A stretch of DNA of 64,000 nt from Flaviflagellibacter deserti (GTDB lineage: Bacteria; Pseudomonadota; Alphaproteobacteria; Rhizobiales; Methylopilaceae). The stretch spans positions 1,116,001 through 1,180,000 of the forward strand of contig NZ_JBHSJF010000006.1 of the NCBI RefSeq assembly GCF_042652085.1, written 5' to 3'. The notes under the pieces are model-generated. The model saw only the letters and a list, made by a program, of their open reading frames with translations. It made no database searches and was not told the DNA's origin. Below, piece by piece: positions 8,795-16,660 of this stretch. Position 1 is the first letter of the stretch, and every line of letters begins with the position of its first letter. The position numbers and the translations under genes are program-made.

Positions 8795-10113
8795 TGCGTC
8801 AGCCGCGCCAGGGCGGACTCGGCAGACAGAGTCTCGCGCTCACCGGTCGCGCGGCGCTTCAGCTCGACCGTGCCGGAAGCGAGGCCTTTCGGGCCGACTA
8901 CGAGTTGCCACGGCAGGCCGATCAGATCCATCGTCGCGAACTTCGAGCCCGGCCGCTCGTCGGTGTCGTCGTAGAGCACGTCTTTACCAGCAGCGTTGAG
9001 CTTGGCGTACAGGTCCTCGCAGGCCGTATCGACCGCTGAGTCACCGGCCTTCAGATTGGCGAGGCCGACCGAGAACGGCGCGACGGCATCCGGCCACACG
9101 ATTCCGTTGTCGTCGTGACCAGCCTCGATGATCGCCGCCACAAGGCGGCTTGGGCCGATTCCATAGGAACCCATGTGCACTGGAGCGTCTTGTCCGTCCG
9201 GACCGGTGACATTGGCGCGCATCGGTGCCGAGTATTTCGTGCCGAAATAGAAGATGTGGCCTACCTCGATGCCGCGCGCCGAAAGCTGCTGCTCGGCCGG
9301 GATCGCGCCGAACGCCGCCTCGTCGTGCATTTCCGACGTTGCCGCGTAGGAACTGGTCCAGTCGTCGACTAGTGATTGCAGGCCGGCGCGGTCCTCGAAA
9401 TCGACGTCCTCGTCCGGGATAGGCTTCGTCAAGAAATCCTGGTGGCAAAACACTTCGCTCTCGCCGGTCGAAGCGAGAATAATGAACTCGTGGCTGAGCT
9501 TGCCGCCGATCGGGCCGGTATCGGCCACCATCGGGATCGCCCGCAATCCCATCCGTTCGAACGTGCGGAGATAGGCCACGAACATGCGGTTATAGGCATG
9601 CCGCGCGCTGTCGGCGTCGAGATCGAAGGAATAGGCGTCCTTCATCAGGAATTCGCGCGAGCGCATCACGCCGAAGCGCGGCCGGACCTCGTCCCGGAAC
9701 TTCCACTGGATGTGGTAGAGATTGAGCGGCAGGTCGCGATACGACCGGACATAGGCGCGGAATATCTCCGTCACCATCTCCTCGTTCGTCGGTCCGAACA
9801 GCATGTCGCGTTCGTGGCGATCCCGAATCCGCAGCATCTCCTTGCCATAGTCGTCGTAGCGGCCCGATTCGCGCCAGAGATCAGCACCCTGGATCGTCGG
9901 CATCAGCAGTTCGATCGCCCCTGCCCGGTTCTGCTCTTCGCGCACGATGGCGCAAACCTTGTCGAGAACGCGCTTTCCGAGCGGCAGCCAGGCGTAGATG
10001 CCGGCCGATTCCTGGCGCAGCATTCCGGCGCGCAGCATCAGGCGATGCGAGACGATCTCCGCTTCCTTGGGAGTCTCGCGGAGGATGGGCAGGAAATATC
10101 GGGAAAGACGCAT
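8791..10113 (-). CDS. proS: Prolyl-tRNA synthetase, short form
   Basis: Charges tRNA-Pro. Class II aminoacyl-tRNA synthetase core with the N-terminal MRLSRYFLPILRETPKEA, motif 2 region (PLNLYHIQWKFRDEVRPRFG), and the C-terminal anticodon-binding domain (DERPGSKFATMDLIGLP). At 440 residues it lacks the large editing insertion of the E. coli enzyme (572), as expected in Alphaproteobacteria. The ATG at 10113 was chosen because the family starts there; the frame is open to 10269. It heads the proS-lolC-lolD operon with overlapping or touching genes. Confidence 0.95.
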   Translation of the reverse strand: MRLSRYFLPILRETPKEAEIVSHRLMLRAGMLRQESAGIYAWLPLGKRVLDKVCAIVREEQNRAGAIELLMPTIQGADLWRESGRYDDYGKEMLRIRDRHERDMLFGPTNEEMVTEIFRAYVRSYRDLPLNLYHIQWKFRDEVRPRFGVMRSREFLMKDAYSFDLDADSARHAYNRMFVAYLRTFERMGLRAIPMVADTGPIGGKLSHEFIILASTGESEVFCHQDFLTKPIPDEDVDFEDRAGLQSLVDDWTSSYAATSEMHDEAAFGAIPAEQQLSARGIEVGHIFYFGTKYSAPMRANVTGPDGQDAPVHMGSYGIGPSRLVAAIIEAGHDDNGIVWPDAVAPFSVGLANLKAGDSAVDTACEDLYAKLNAAGKDVLYDDTDERPGSKFATMDLIGLPWQLVVGPKGLASGTVELKRRATGERETLSAESALARLTQ

Positions 10114-10289
10114 ACGGGCTCCGTCGTGCGCCGATGGCGCGGGGCGGCGAAGGCCGGACGAAATCCTATGAGGCTGTAAAAGACAAGTGCTCTGCGGTCG
10201 CGTCCACCACTCTACGGCGGCGAAGAAGCCGAAACATGCAACCAGGTCGCGCCCTTCCACGTTACCCAAAGGTCTAAAGGAGGACCGTG

Positions 10290-10499
10290 ATGAGCAATAA
10301 AAGTCAGGGAATCTTGGCGCTTATCGCCTTCGTCCTGCTGATCGGCGTCTACTTCATTTGGGACGCGACCAAGAACGACGGCCAGATGACTCTAACCGAC
10401 GCCAACCCCAATGCTCCGGCGCTGACCCAGCCCGCAGCACCGGGTGGCGCCCCGGCGAATCCGACAGGCAACCAGCCTGCGCCAACGCCTCAGCAATAA
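10290..10499 (+). CDS. Small membrane-anchored Pro/Ala-rich protein
   Basis: A 69-residue protein with one N-terminal transmembrane segment (GILALIAFVLLIGVYFIWDA) and a low-complexity tail rich in Pro, Ala, Gly, Asn and Gln, probably outside the cytoplasm. The site AAAGGAGGA (10276-10284) fits the ATG at 10290 better than the GTG one codon earlier. It is a single-gene unit ending in a strong terminator. No known function. Confidence 0.7.
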   Translation: MSNKSQGILALIAFVLLIGVYFIWDATKNDGQMTLTDANPNAPALTQPAAPGGAPANPTGNQPAPTPQQ

Positions 10500-10506
10500 C
10501 CCAACG

Positions 10507-10531
10507 AGCCCCGCCCTTCGGCGGGGCTTTT
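10507..10531 (+). terminator. Rho-independent terminator
   Basis: A 9-bp GC-rich stem (AGCCCCGCC / GGCGGGGCT) with a 4-base loop, followed by TTTT, 8 bases after the stop of the preceding small gene. Confidence 0.85.
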
Positions 10532-10532
10532 G

Positions 10533-10802
10533 TCAGTGGACGCTGATCCACTGGCGGGCGGCGCGCTGTGCTTCCGCGATAGCGGCCTCGGTCATTTCGT
10601 CGGCAAGTTCACGACGAAGCCGGACCGCATCGCGATTGCCCTTCACGGCGGCAAGATTGAACCATTTGTGCGCGGCAACACGGTCGGCGGGCACGGCGCG
10701 GCCGGTGGCATAGGCCAAGCCGAGCTGAACGAAGATTTCACCTGCATTGGCCGTGCCATTCAGAGCAGCAGCTTCGAGCGAGCGGATTTCAGAATAAGTC
10801 AC
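10533..10802 (-). CDS. Small Sel1-repeat-like protein
   Basis: An 89-residue protein with one Sel1/TPR-like unit: LGLAYATGRAVPADRVAAHKWFNLAA has the usual small-residue helix pair with LG.AY.tG and A..W...AA positions. A second helix, rich in Arg and Glu, follows. The start is GTG at 10802 with GGGGA 6 bases upstream. Such single-repeat proteins are common in this order and presumably mediate protein contacts; the partner is unknown. Confidence 0.65.
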   Translation of the reverse strand: MTYSEIRSLEAAALNGTANAGEIFVQLGLAYATGRAVPADRVAAHKWFNLAAVKGNRDAVRLRRELADEMTEAAIAEAQRAARQWISVH

Positions 10803-11054
10803 TGTCAGTCCCCGTCAGCTGTTCTGCTCACTGGAGCAGTTGTTCTAACGCTTAGGCTGCCTCGACCATCCGAATAATCACCTAAAATACTACCTTAATT
10901 GCATATGAATAAAGTTCAAATCGAATGTAAATTTTACGAATCGTAAGGCAAGCACCACCGTGCATCACCAGATAATTTAGCTGACAATACGGAGCAATAG
11001 CGATTTCTGGATTTACTCTCTTCTAACCACGCCAAAGCGGAGCTCGATTAAAGC
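10803..11054. other. AT-rich intergenic stretch
   Basis: About 250 bases with no credible ORF. Positions about 10870-10990 are distinctly AT-rich against the surrounding GC-rich DNA and contain the small palindrome GTAAATTTTAC. It probably holds the promoter of the Sel1-like gene; no defined site can be named. Confidence 0.35.
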
Positions 11055-11465
11055 TCAGCGTTTCCTGCCGAGAACCAGGCCCAATATCATCGCCCCCAGA
11101 AGCCATGGTATGGGCGCTTGCGCGGCGGCGTTTGCCAGTCCCGCAAATGGCGTGGTCGAGGGTGCACTGACAGGTCCGGCGCTCGTCGCGGCATGCGCCG
11201 TCTTCTTGCGGGTTCCGATCAGAAGGATCATCAGCCCGATCAGAAACGCTCCGCCACCGACGATGCCGGCTGCCCCGGCCGCCCCAACAATCGGAGTGAG
11301 GAGAATGAAGGCCGCCACCCCAAGCGCCATCAGCCCGATCGAGAAGAGGATCAGCGCCACAACGGCGCAAGCCACCATGAAGCCGAGCTGCCGGGCGCGC
11401 GAGTTCATTTCAGCCTTGAGCCCCTGGAACAGGGCGCCGCTCGCTAGCAGTGTCTGCAGCATCAA
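11055..11465 (-). CDS. Holin-X/YqjE-like membrane protein
   Basis: A 136-residue inner-membrane protein. A short amphipathic N-terminus is followed by two long hydrophobic segments (FMVACAVVALILFSIGLMAL and a Gly-rich stretch ending AFLIGLMILLIG), a Ser/Thr/Ala-rich linker, and a C-terminal hydrophobic helix ending LGRKR. This resembles the Phage_holin_3_6/YqjE group found beside DUF883 proteins. Its start overlaps the stop of the DUF883 gene (ATGA, 11462-11465). It probably acts with its neighbour in envelope stress or ribosome docking; inferred from synteny with yqjD-yqjE. Confidence 0.65.
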   Translation of the reverse strand: MMLQTLLASGALFQGLKAEMNSRARQLGFMVACAVVALILFSIGLMALGVAAFILLTPIVGAAGAAGIVGGGAFLIGLMILLIGTRKKTAHAATSAGPVSAPSTTPFAGLANAAAQAPIPWLLGAMILGLVLGRKR

Positions 11466-11908
11466 CGACGCCTCAGCAGGCCGATGACGTATCCGATGCC
11501 GAACGCGATGCCGATCGCGCCGAGCGGGTTCTTCTCGACCTGCCGGCTCAGTTCATCGGCATAGCCCTTGACCTGACGCTCCGCCGTTTCGGCGTAGTCC
11601 ACACCCGTCTCGTAGAGCTCGCTCGCGGTGTCGGTCACCTTGTCGCGCGCAGAGACCGCCTGCGACTGGATCAGGGCGGCCACATTGCGGCTCAGCCGGG
11701 CGAGATCTTCCTGCAGTTCAGTAATGTCGGTGATCGTCGCATCCACGCTGCGCGAAACGGCGGCACGCCGCGTCGCGGTACGGCTGGTACGGCGCGGTGT
11801 CGATGGTGGTCGCGATCCGCCGGAACGCCGGCGGCCGCGGCGTGCGGGAGCCGTGTCTGCTTCGGCCGCTTCCGCGCGTTCGGATTCGGTAGTCGGAGGG
11901 GTGGCCAT
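11462..11908 (-). CDS. DUF883 (ElaB/YqjD-type) protein
   Basis: A 148-residue protein. An Arg/Ala/Pro-rich basic N-terminus (residues about 1-55, with RRGRRRSGG) precedes a helical domain (ITDITELQEDLARLSRNVAAL), then the DUF883 C-terminus VEKNPLGAIGIAFGIGYVIG with a final transmembrane helix and GLLRRR. YqjD/ElaB proteins are tail-anchored ribosome-binding proteins induced in stationary phase. AGGAG 9 bases before the ATG at 11908 decided the start. The EcfG-type promoter upstream fits a stress role. The long basic N-terminus is unlike the E. coli proteins. Confidence 0.75.
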   Translation of the reverse strand: MATPPTTESERAEAAEADTAPARRGRRRSGGSRPPSTPRRTSRTATRRAAVSRSVDATITDITELQEDLARLSRNVAALIQSQAVSARDKVTDTASELYETGVDYAETAERQVKGYADELSRQVEKNPLGAIGIAFGIGYVIGLLRRR

Positions 11909-11966
11909 TCGCGAAGACTCCTGATGGTTCCGGAACATGGCGCGGCAAGCGCGCCCTCACCCACAG

Positions 11967-11991
11967 AACGTTCCATAGTGGGTGAGGTTCC
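11967..11991 (-). promoter_or_regulatory. EcfG-type promoter for the DUF883 operon
   Basis: On the minus strand GGAAC (11991-11987), 16 bases, then CGTT (11970-11967): an exact match to the general stress sigma consensus, about 60 bases before the DUF883 start. Confidence 0.65.
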
Positions 11992-12004
11992 GGAATGATC
12001 AGGA

Positions 12005-12712
12005 TCAACGCGCGGTTTGGCCGAACAGCACCTTCTGTGCGTCCTGGTTGCTCGCGAGATCGAGCGCCTCACCCTCGGCCTTCACTTCGAAGCCGCGCTG
12101 CACGGCCGGACGCGAGGTCATGCGCTCGAGCCATTTCTGCACGTTTGGGAATTCGGAGGGATCCTGCCCCTGCCGCTCCCAGACCCGGGTCCAGCCGACG
12201 CAGGCCATGTCGGCGATCGAATATTCGCCGGCGAGGTAATCACGATCGGCGAGGCGCTTGTTCATCACGCCGTAAAGGCGGTTGGCCTCCTTGGTATAGC
12301 GCTCGATCGCGTAAGGAATCTTCTCTGGTGCATAGAGGCGGAAGTGATGCGCCTGCCCGGCCATCGGGCCGAGGCCGCCCATCTGCCACATCAGCCATTG
12401 CTCGACCTCGACGCGCCTGCGTTCGTCGGTCGGGTAGAACTTGCCTGTCTTGCGGCCGAGATATTGGAGTATGGCAGCGGATTCGAAGACAGAGATCGGC
12501 TCGCCGTCGGGTCCGTCGGGATCGGCGATTGCCGGCATGCGGTTGTTCGGCGAGATCGCCAGGAATTCCGGTTTGAACTGGTCGCCCTTGCCGATGTTGA
12601 CCGGGATGACCCGGTAAGGAAGCCCGACCTCTTCGAGCATGATCGTGATCTTGTAGCCGTTCGGTGTCGGCCAGAAATAAAGGTCGATCGGCTCTTTTTG
12701 CAGTTCAGACAT
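12005..12712 (-). CDS. Glutathione S-transferase, YfcG/Nu-class-like
   Basis: A 235-residue GST. The thioredoxin-like N-domain has the Nu-class pattern WPTPNGYKITIMLEEVGLPY, the cis-Pro loop NNRMPAI and the glutathione gamma-Glu contact VFESAAIL. The all-helical C-domain carries YSIADMACVGW. E. coli YfcG and YghU share the TPNGxK motif and act as glutathione-dependent disulfide reductases, so this activity is likely. It is a single gene on the minus strand with no pathway context. Confidence 0.88.
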   Translation of the reverse strand: MSELQKEPIDLYFWPTPNGYKITIMLEEVGLPYRVIPVNIGKGDQFKPEFLAISPNNRMPAIADPDGPDGEPISVFESAAILQYLGRKTGKFYPTDERRRVEVEQWLMWQMGGLGPMAGQAHHFRLYAPEKIPYAIERYTKEANRLYGVMNKRLADRDYLAGEYSIADMACVGWTRVWERQGQDPSEFPNVQKWLERMTSRPAVQRGFEVKAEGEALDLASNQDAQKVLFGQTAR

Positions 12713-12789
12713 TGGATCCCCGGTCGGAAAGGACGCGATGGACGTGCAAGTATTGGCTCACGCATTCATTCGCAATGCACCGGGGAAAT

Positions 12790-13497
12790 TTATAGCGGCT
12801 GCGTCGCCAGCCCCTTGTAAAGGACCGGTCCGGTCGGCTTTCCGGTCGGCGATCCGCCCGCGGGTTCTAGCGTGATCTCGTACAATTGCCGGGGCTGTGG
12901 AACCGGCTGCCCCTGCGCGTTCATCCGCGCCTCGTGCGCGGCATCGAGCAGGCCAAGCGGCACCGGCCCGACGCCACGATCCCAGAGCGTCCAGACCTGA
13001 AGAATCTTGCCTTCGGGAACGTCGATATCGGTCAGCGGCCGCAGCAGAACGCTGCCGTCCGCATAGGCCTCGACGATGGCGCCGGGCGTTGAATCGGCGG
13101 CCTCAAGGATGGCGACGACCACGGGTGCGGGACCCGGCCGCAAAAGCATGGCGCCGAGTCCCATCGCCAGAACAAAGCTGGCCAGGGCACCCGCGAGCGC
13201 TGAACCGCGCCAGAAGCCGAGATTGTGCCACATGGCGCTAAGCACCCGCTTCCTCGGCGTCCGCGCCACGACCGCACGCTGGCCGATACCGGTCCGTATC
13301 CGCTCCCAAAGCACGGCCGAGGGCTCGACGCGATCCGCTACCTCATCGAGCGGCGACAGGCGTTCCCGCCACGCGGCGATGGCCTGCGCCAGCGCATGAT
13401 CGGTCGACAGCGCACGCTCGATCCGCTCGCTTTCCTCGGGCTCGGTCAGGCCGAGTACATATTCGCCTGCAAGGGCGTCGATATCGCGGTCGCTCAT
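12790..13497 (-). CDS. Anti-sigma factor, RskA family
   Basis: A 235-residue inner-membrane anti-sigma factor. The cytoplasmic N-terminus has the anti-sigma pattern DIDALAGEYVLGLTEPEE; one transmembrane segment (SALAGALASFVLAMGLGAML) is followed by a periplasmic RskA-type domain (LTDIDVPEGKILQVWTLWD). It starts at the ATG overlapping the sigma-factor stop (ATGA, 13494-13497), so the pair is translationally coupled. The frame is open upstream to 13539 inside the sigma gene, which I reject as coding. It would hold the sigma factor at the membrane until an unknown signal triggers release. Confidence 0.87.
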   Translation of the reverse strand: MSDRDIDALAGEYVLGLTEPEESERIERALSTDHALAQAIAAWRERLSPLDEVADRVEPSAVLWERIRTGIGQRAVVARTPRKRVLSAMWHNLGFWRGSALAGALASFVLAMGLGAMLLRPGPAPVVVAILEAADSTPGAIVEAYADGSVLLRPLTDIDVPEGKILQVWTLWDRGVGPVPLGLLDAAHEARMNAQGQPVPQPRQLYEITLEPAGGSPTGKPTGPVLYKGLATQPL

Positions 13498-14066
13498 GCC
13501 ATGCACTGCCTGAGCGAAATCAGGCTGCGCCGGATCCACGCCTTCACAGTTCCGAGTGGCACGCCGAGCTTTCCCGCAATCTCTCCATGCGAGAGCCCAC
13601 CGGCATAAGCCAGCACCACGCTTGCCCGTCGCGGCGCTTCCAGCCTTTCGAGGCAGACGCGAAGCGCGTCGCGATCCGGCAGGCGCGAGACTAGGTCGTC
13701 GTGGTCGGTCTGCTCGACGAGCCCATCCAGATCGGCGTCATCGACCAGATCCTCACGGCTGCGGTCGCGGATGACGCTCAAGGCGCGGTTGCGGACGATG
13801 GCGTACATCCAGCTCCGCCCGGAACCGAGGGTGGCATCGAATTGCGACGCCTTGCGCCAGATCTGCACGAAGGCGTCATGCACGATCTCCTCGGCGAGGT
13901 CCTTCCGGCGGACGATCCGGAGCGCCACTCCGATCATCGAAGGCGCCTCACGGTCGTAAAGCTCGCGCAGCGCGTCCGCGTCCTGACCGGCGCAGGCCAT
14001 GATCGCCGCGCCATGATCGAAGGCCGTCTCCGTTCTCGCGGCCAAGCTCAAAATCCGTCTCCGCAT
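13494..14066 (-). CDS. ECF sigma factor
   Basis: A 190-residue extracytoplasmic-function sigma factor. Region 2 contains DLAEEIVHDAFVQIWRKA and GRSWMYAIVRNRALSVIRDR; region 4 ends with the helix-turn-helix LSHGEIAGKLGVPLGTVKAW. With an RskA partner it resembles the SigK/ECF19 type. ATG at 14066 would leave a very short leader from the predicted promoter and has no clear ribosome-binding site; ATG at 14000 (MACAGQDAD) is the alternative. It is divergent from the DUF4394 gene. Confidence 0.9.
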   Translation of the reverse strand: MRRRILSLAARTETAFDHGAAIMACAGQDADALRELYDREAPSMIGVALRIVRRKDLAEEIVHDAFVQIWRKASQFDATLGSGRSWMYAIVRNRALSVIRDRSREDLVDDADLDGLVEQTDHDDLVSRLPDRDALRVCLERLEAPRRASVVLAYAGGLSHGEIAGKLGVPLGTVKAWIRRSLISLRQCMA

Positions 14067-14081
14067 GTTCGCGCTATGCAC

Positions 14082-14109
14082 GATACGCGCGAAAGCAGCG
14101 AACGGATGC
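14082..14109 (-). promoter_or_regulatory. Candidate ECF promoter of the sigma/anti-sigma operon
   Basis: On the minus strand GCATCC (14109-14104), 16 bases, CGTATC (14087-14082). A CATCC-type -35 and CGTA-type -10 resemble promoters of SigK/RskA-type sigma factors, suggesting autoregulation. Sequence match only. Confidence 0.5.
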
Positions 14110-14133
14110 AGCCGGAGATTATTTTCAGCGACT

Positions 14134-14161
14134 GCATCCAATCGACCATCGCCGTGTGTAG
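14134..14161 (+). promoter_or_regulatory. Candidate ECF promoter of the DUF4394 gene
   Basis: GCATCC (14134-14139), 16 bases, then GTGTAG (14156-14161). The -35 is the mirror image of the one at 14104-14109: GGATGCA (14104-14110) and TGCATCC (14133-14139) form a perfect 7-bp inverted repeat. The -10 is weaker. It points at the gene starting at 14205. Confidence 0.45.
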
Positions 14162-14204
14162 CCCCCTCATCGAGGCCCGAACCTCGGATCACTGGGAGAA
14201 CACG

Positions 14205-14984
14205 ATGAACACGAAGCCCCTGCTGCTCGCCTCGGCCCTCCTCGCCGCCACGGCCCTATCCGCCACCGCTGCGTCAGCGGCATCCCTTGTCGGCCTCGTC
14301 GGCAAGGACACCCTGGTCCTGCTCGATCCGGCATCCGGCAAGACGACCGCGACGGTAAAGATCGATAAGCCCGTCTGGGCGATCGACGTCCGCCCGGCGG
14401 ACGGCATGCTCTATGGCGTGACCGCCGACAATGCGGTCGTGACGATCGACCCGAAAACCGGCAAGACCACCGAGAAGTCGAAGCTCAGTGAAAGCCTCAA
14501 GCCCGGCGTCACCGCGACGATCGACTTCAATCCGGCCGCCGATCGCATGCGCATCATGGCCGACGACGGCACCAGCCTCCGCGTCAATGTCGATGACGGC
14601 AAGGCGACGGTCGACGGCTCGCATAAGTACAAGGCAGGCGATGCCAATGCGGACAAGACGCCGAAGATCGTCGCCGGCGCGTACACCAATTCGAAGAACG
14701 GCCCGAAGCCCGAGAAGACCGAGCTTTACAATATCGACGCCGCCACCGGTTCGCTCGTCCTGCAGGCTCCGCCGAACGACGGCACGTTGAACACGGTGGG
14801 CTCGATCGGCATGACGCCGACCGGTCCGGTGGCGTTCAACATCGTCGCGGGCGAAGGCAAGAACGATGCGTGGCTCGCGCATGGCGGCAAGCTCTATTCG
14901 GTCGACATGAAGTCCGGCGCGGCCAAGGAAGCCGTGAAGCTCGATGTCTCGGGAGATCTCACCGACATCGCCTGGTGGGAATGA
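14205..14984 (+). CDS. Secreted DUF4394 beta-propeller-like protein
   Basis: A 259-residue exported protein. Signal peptide MNTKPLLLASALLAATALSA...AASAA; the mature part is DUF4394, with repeated strand units such as LVGLVGKDTLVLLDPASGKT, WAIDVRPADGMLYGVT and the hallmark TIDFNPAADRMRIM. These proteins are predicted extracytoplasmic beta-propeller-like proteins of unknown role. GGGAGA precedes the ATG. It is divergent from the sigma/anti-sigma pair and followed by a strong terminator, so it is probably the main target of that sigma factor. Confidence 0.82.
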   Translation: MNTKPLLLASALLAATALSATAASAASLVGLVGKDTLVLLDPASGKTTATVKIDKPVWAIDVRPADGMLYGVTADNAVVTIDPKTGKTTEKSKLSESLKPGVTATIDFNPAADRMRIMADDGTSLRVNVDDGKATVDGSHKYKAGDANADKTPKIVAGAYTNSKNGPKPEKTELYNIDAATGSLVLQAPPNDGTLNTVGSIGMTPTGPVAFNIVAGEGKNDAWLAHGGKLYSVDMKSGAAKEAVKLDVSGDLTDIAWWE

Positions 14985-15003
14985 TCGTCCAGTACTCCCT
15001 CGG

Positions 15004-15028
15004 AAACGGCGGCTTCGGCCGCCGTTTT
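15004..15028 (+). terminator. Rho-independent terminator with UUCG tetraloop
   Basis: A 10-bp stem (AAACGGCGGC / GCCGCCGTTT in sense) closed by a C-TTCG-G tetraloop, with T-rich flanks on both strands. It lies between convergent genes and probably stops transcription in both directions. Confidence 0.85.
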
Positions 15029-15032
15029 CATA

Positions 15033-15770
15033 TCAGGCGGGGGATAGCCCGATCCTGCCCCAGCCGGGCAACTTGATCGCGGGGCGTCTTAAATCCACGC
15101 CCGTCACCGTCCCCAGAACATTGATCTCCAGTCCTTCAACCCAGCCGACCGTCAGGCCGGCGAGTCCGCTATACGAGATCTGGAAGCCGCTACCGCTCGG
15201 GCTCTCGCCCGCGAAGAAGCCCGGAGCGCGAAAGTCCTTGCCGAGCGCGGTCGGCAGGAGCGACGGCGCGAGTTCGGGCACACGTTGGGCGATGTAGGCA
15301 ACGAACGTGTTCGAGTTCGGTCCCGGCCAGGCGCGGTAGGTTCCGACATCCGAGAACGGATAGTCCGAAACCGCCGCCCGGATCTTGGGAATGGCCGCTT
15401 CCGCCGCTTCGCCGCGCAATGTCTGCAAGACAACCGGCGCATTGCCGTACCAGCGACCGTCGACCTCGCGAACATTGGTGCGGATCGGCGTCCCCCAGCC
15501 GACGACATCGTAGCGGGTGTAGTTCGGCGCGCCCGCGGGCTTGATCACGACCCAGGAATGATGGGCGAAGATGCCCCGCCAGTTGCCGACTCGGGCGGCC
15601 AGAACATGGACGACCGGATCCGGCTCGTCCTTGGCCTGAGGGAGCAGGCTCGCGGACGACCAATCGGCATCGGACCAGGAATCCGGCCAGCCCTGATTCC
15701 ACCACCAAAGCGCGTGGGTGCCCAGCGGCAAGAAGACGGCGATAAGAAAGGCTAGGATCACGCGCTTCAT
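15033..15770 (-). CDS. DUF3750 domain protein
   Basis: A 245-residue protein with an N-terminal hydrophobic segment (MKRVILAFLIAVFLPLGTHA, signal peptide or anchor) and a DUF3750 domain: VHVLAARVGNWRGIFAHHSWVVIKP, the Arg-Tyr-Asp-Val-Val-Gly-Trp-Gly patch, then YPFSDVGTYRAWPGPNSNTFVAYI. The conserved His and the PGPNSN motif suggest an enzyme-like envelope protein, but no activity is known. It lies 16 bases downstream of the DUF1428 gene and could be co-transcribed with it. Confidence 0.82.
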   Translation of the reverse strand: MKRVILAFLIAVFLPLGTHALWWWNQGWPDSWSDADWSSASLLPQAKDEPDPVVHVLAARVGNWRGIFAHHSWVVIKPAGAPNYTRYDVVGWGTPIRTNVREVDGRWYGNAPVVLQTLRGEAAEAAIPKIRAAVSDYPFSDVGTYRAWPGPNSNTFVAYIAQRVPELAPSLLPTALGKDFRAPGFFAGESPSGSGFQISYSGLAGLTVGWVEGLEINVLGTVTGVDLRRPAIKLPGWGRIGLSPA

Positions 15771-15786
15771 TCAGCGGTCGAGGAAC

Positions 15787-16140
15787 TCACATCTCGACCA
15801 CGGTTTCGAAACCGCCATAGATCATGCGCTTGCCGTCGAAGGGCATGTTCTCCATGCTTGCCTTGAGCCGTGGGTCTTCCATCACCTTCTTGTTGATCTC
15901 GTCGCGCGCGGCGCGGGAGGGATAGGTGATCCACGAGAAGACCACGGTCTCGTCGTCCTTGGCTTTCACGGCCATCGGGAAGGACGTCACCTCCCCGTCC
16001 GGGACGTCGTCGCCCCAGCATTCGACGAAGGAAAGAGCGCCATGCTCCATCCAAACCTGACCGGCGGTCGTTGCTACCGCCTTGTAGGCATCGAGATTGG
16101 CCTTCGGCACGGCGAGTACGAAACCATCAACGTAGGGCAT
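15787..16140 (-). CDS. DUF1428 family protein
   Basis: A 117-residue cytoplasmic protein of DUF1428, with an alpha/beta ferredoxin-like (dimeric alpha/beta barrel) fold. Family motifs: YVDGFVLAVPKANLDAY at the N-terminus, ECWGDDVPDGEVTSFP, VVFSWITYPSRAARD, and MPFDGKRMIYGGFE at the C-terminus. Length matches the family. Function unknown. Confidence 0.9.
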   Translation of the reverse strand: MPYVDGFVLAVPKANLDAYKAVATTAGQVWMEHGALSFVECWGDDVPDGEVTSFPMAVKAKDDETVVFSWITYPSRAARDEINKKVMEDPRLKASMENMPFDGKRMIYGGFETVVEM

Positions 16141-16214
16141 CGCAAATCCTCCTCTGAGCAGGCGCTCATGAAATAAGAATTCCGCTCGCCTTTTTTATGG
16201 CTCGCTTCACCGCA

Positions 16215-16475
16215 TTAAACCGCGCGGCGTCCACGCAGCACGCCGACGATGAAGAGCAGGACGATCGCGCCCACTGTCGAAACCGCCAGGCTCGCCCACC
16301 AGCCGGAATATTCGAGATTGAACACGCTCACCGCCAGGAAGCGCCCGATGACAGCGCCGATCAGGCCGACGATCAGGTTCATGATCAGACCGATATTGCT
16401 GCCCGTCACCTTCTCCGCGATCCACCCGGCGAGAATGCCGATGACGATGGTCGATATCCAGCCTACACCTTCCAT
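16215..16475 (-). CDS. GlsB/YeaQ/YmgE family membrane protein
   Basis: An 86-residue inner-membrane protein with three transmembrane segments: WISTIVIGILAGWIAEKVTG, the Gly-rich LIMNLIVGLIGAVIGRFL, and a C-terminal segment ending GVLRGRRAV. The first two hold the GWIAxxV and NxxxGxxGAxxG motifs of the transglycosylase-associated family, usually stress induced. AGGAGG sits 6 bases before the ATG. Confidence 0.9.
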   Translation of the reverse strand: MEGVGWISTIVIGILAGWIAEKVTGSNIGLIMNLIVGLIGAVIGRFLAVSVFNLEYSGWWASLAVSTVGAIVLLFIVGVLRGRRAV

Positions 16476-16660
16476 GAGTGCCTCCTGCGAACGGGAACGT
16501 CGCTTGCGTCCCCTTCAACGCTCGACCCTAGGGGAAGGATGCACGATTCAGGAAAAAACCTTCATGACAGGTCCGGCCGGACCGAGGGAACCTGAACGCA
16601 TGGAAGAAGATTCTCCCTTGAGAGGTCCGCATGCGCGGGCGACAGCATCGGGAGGCTTTT

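Noticed and set aside
16588..16615. GGAAC upstream of the DUF3606 gene as an EcfG promoter
   Set aside because: No CGTT at 16 or 17 bases, so the match is incomplete.
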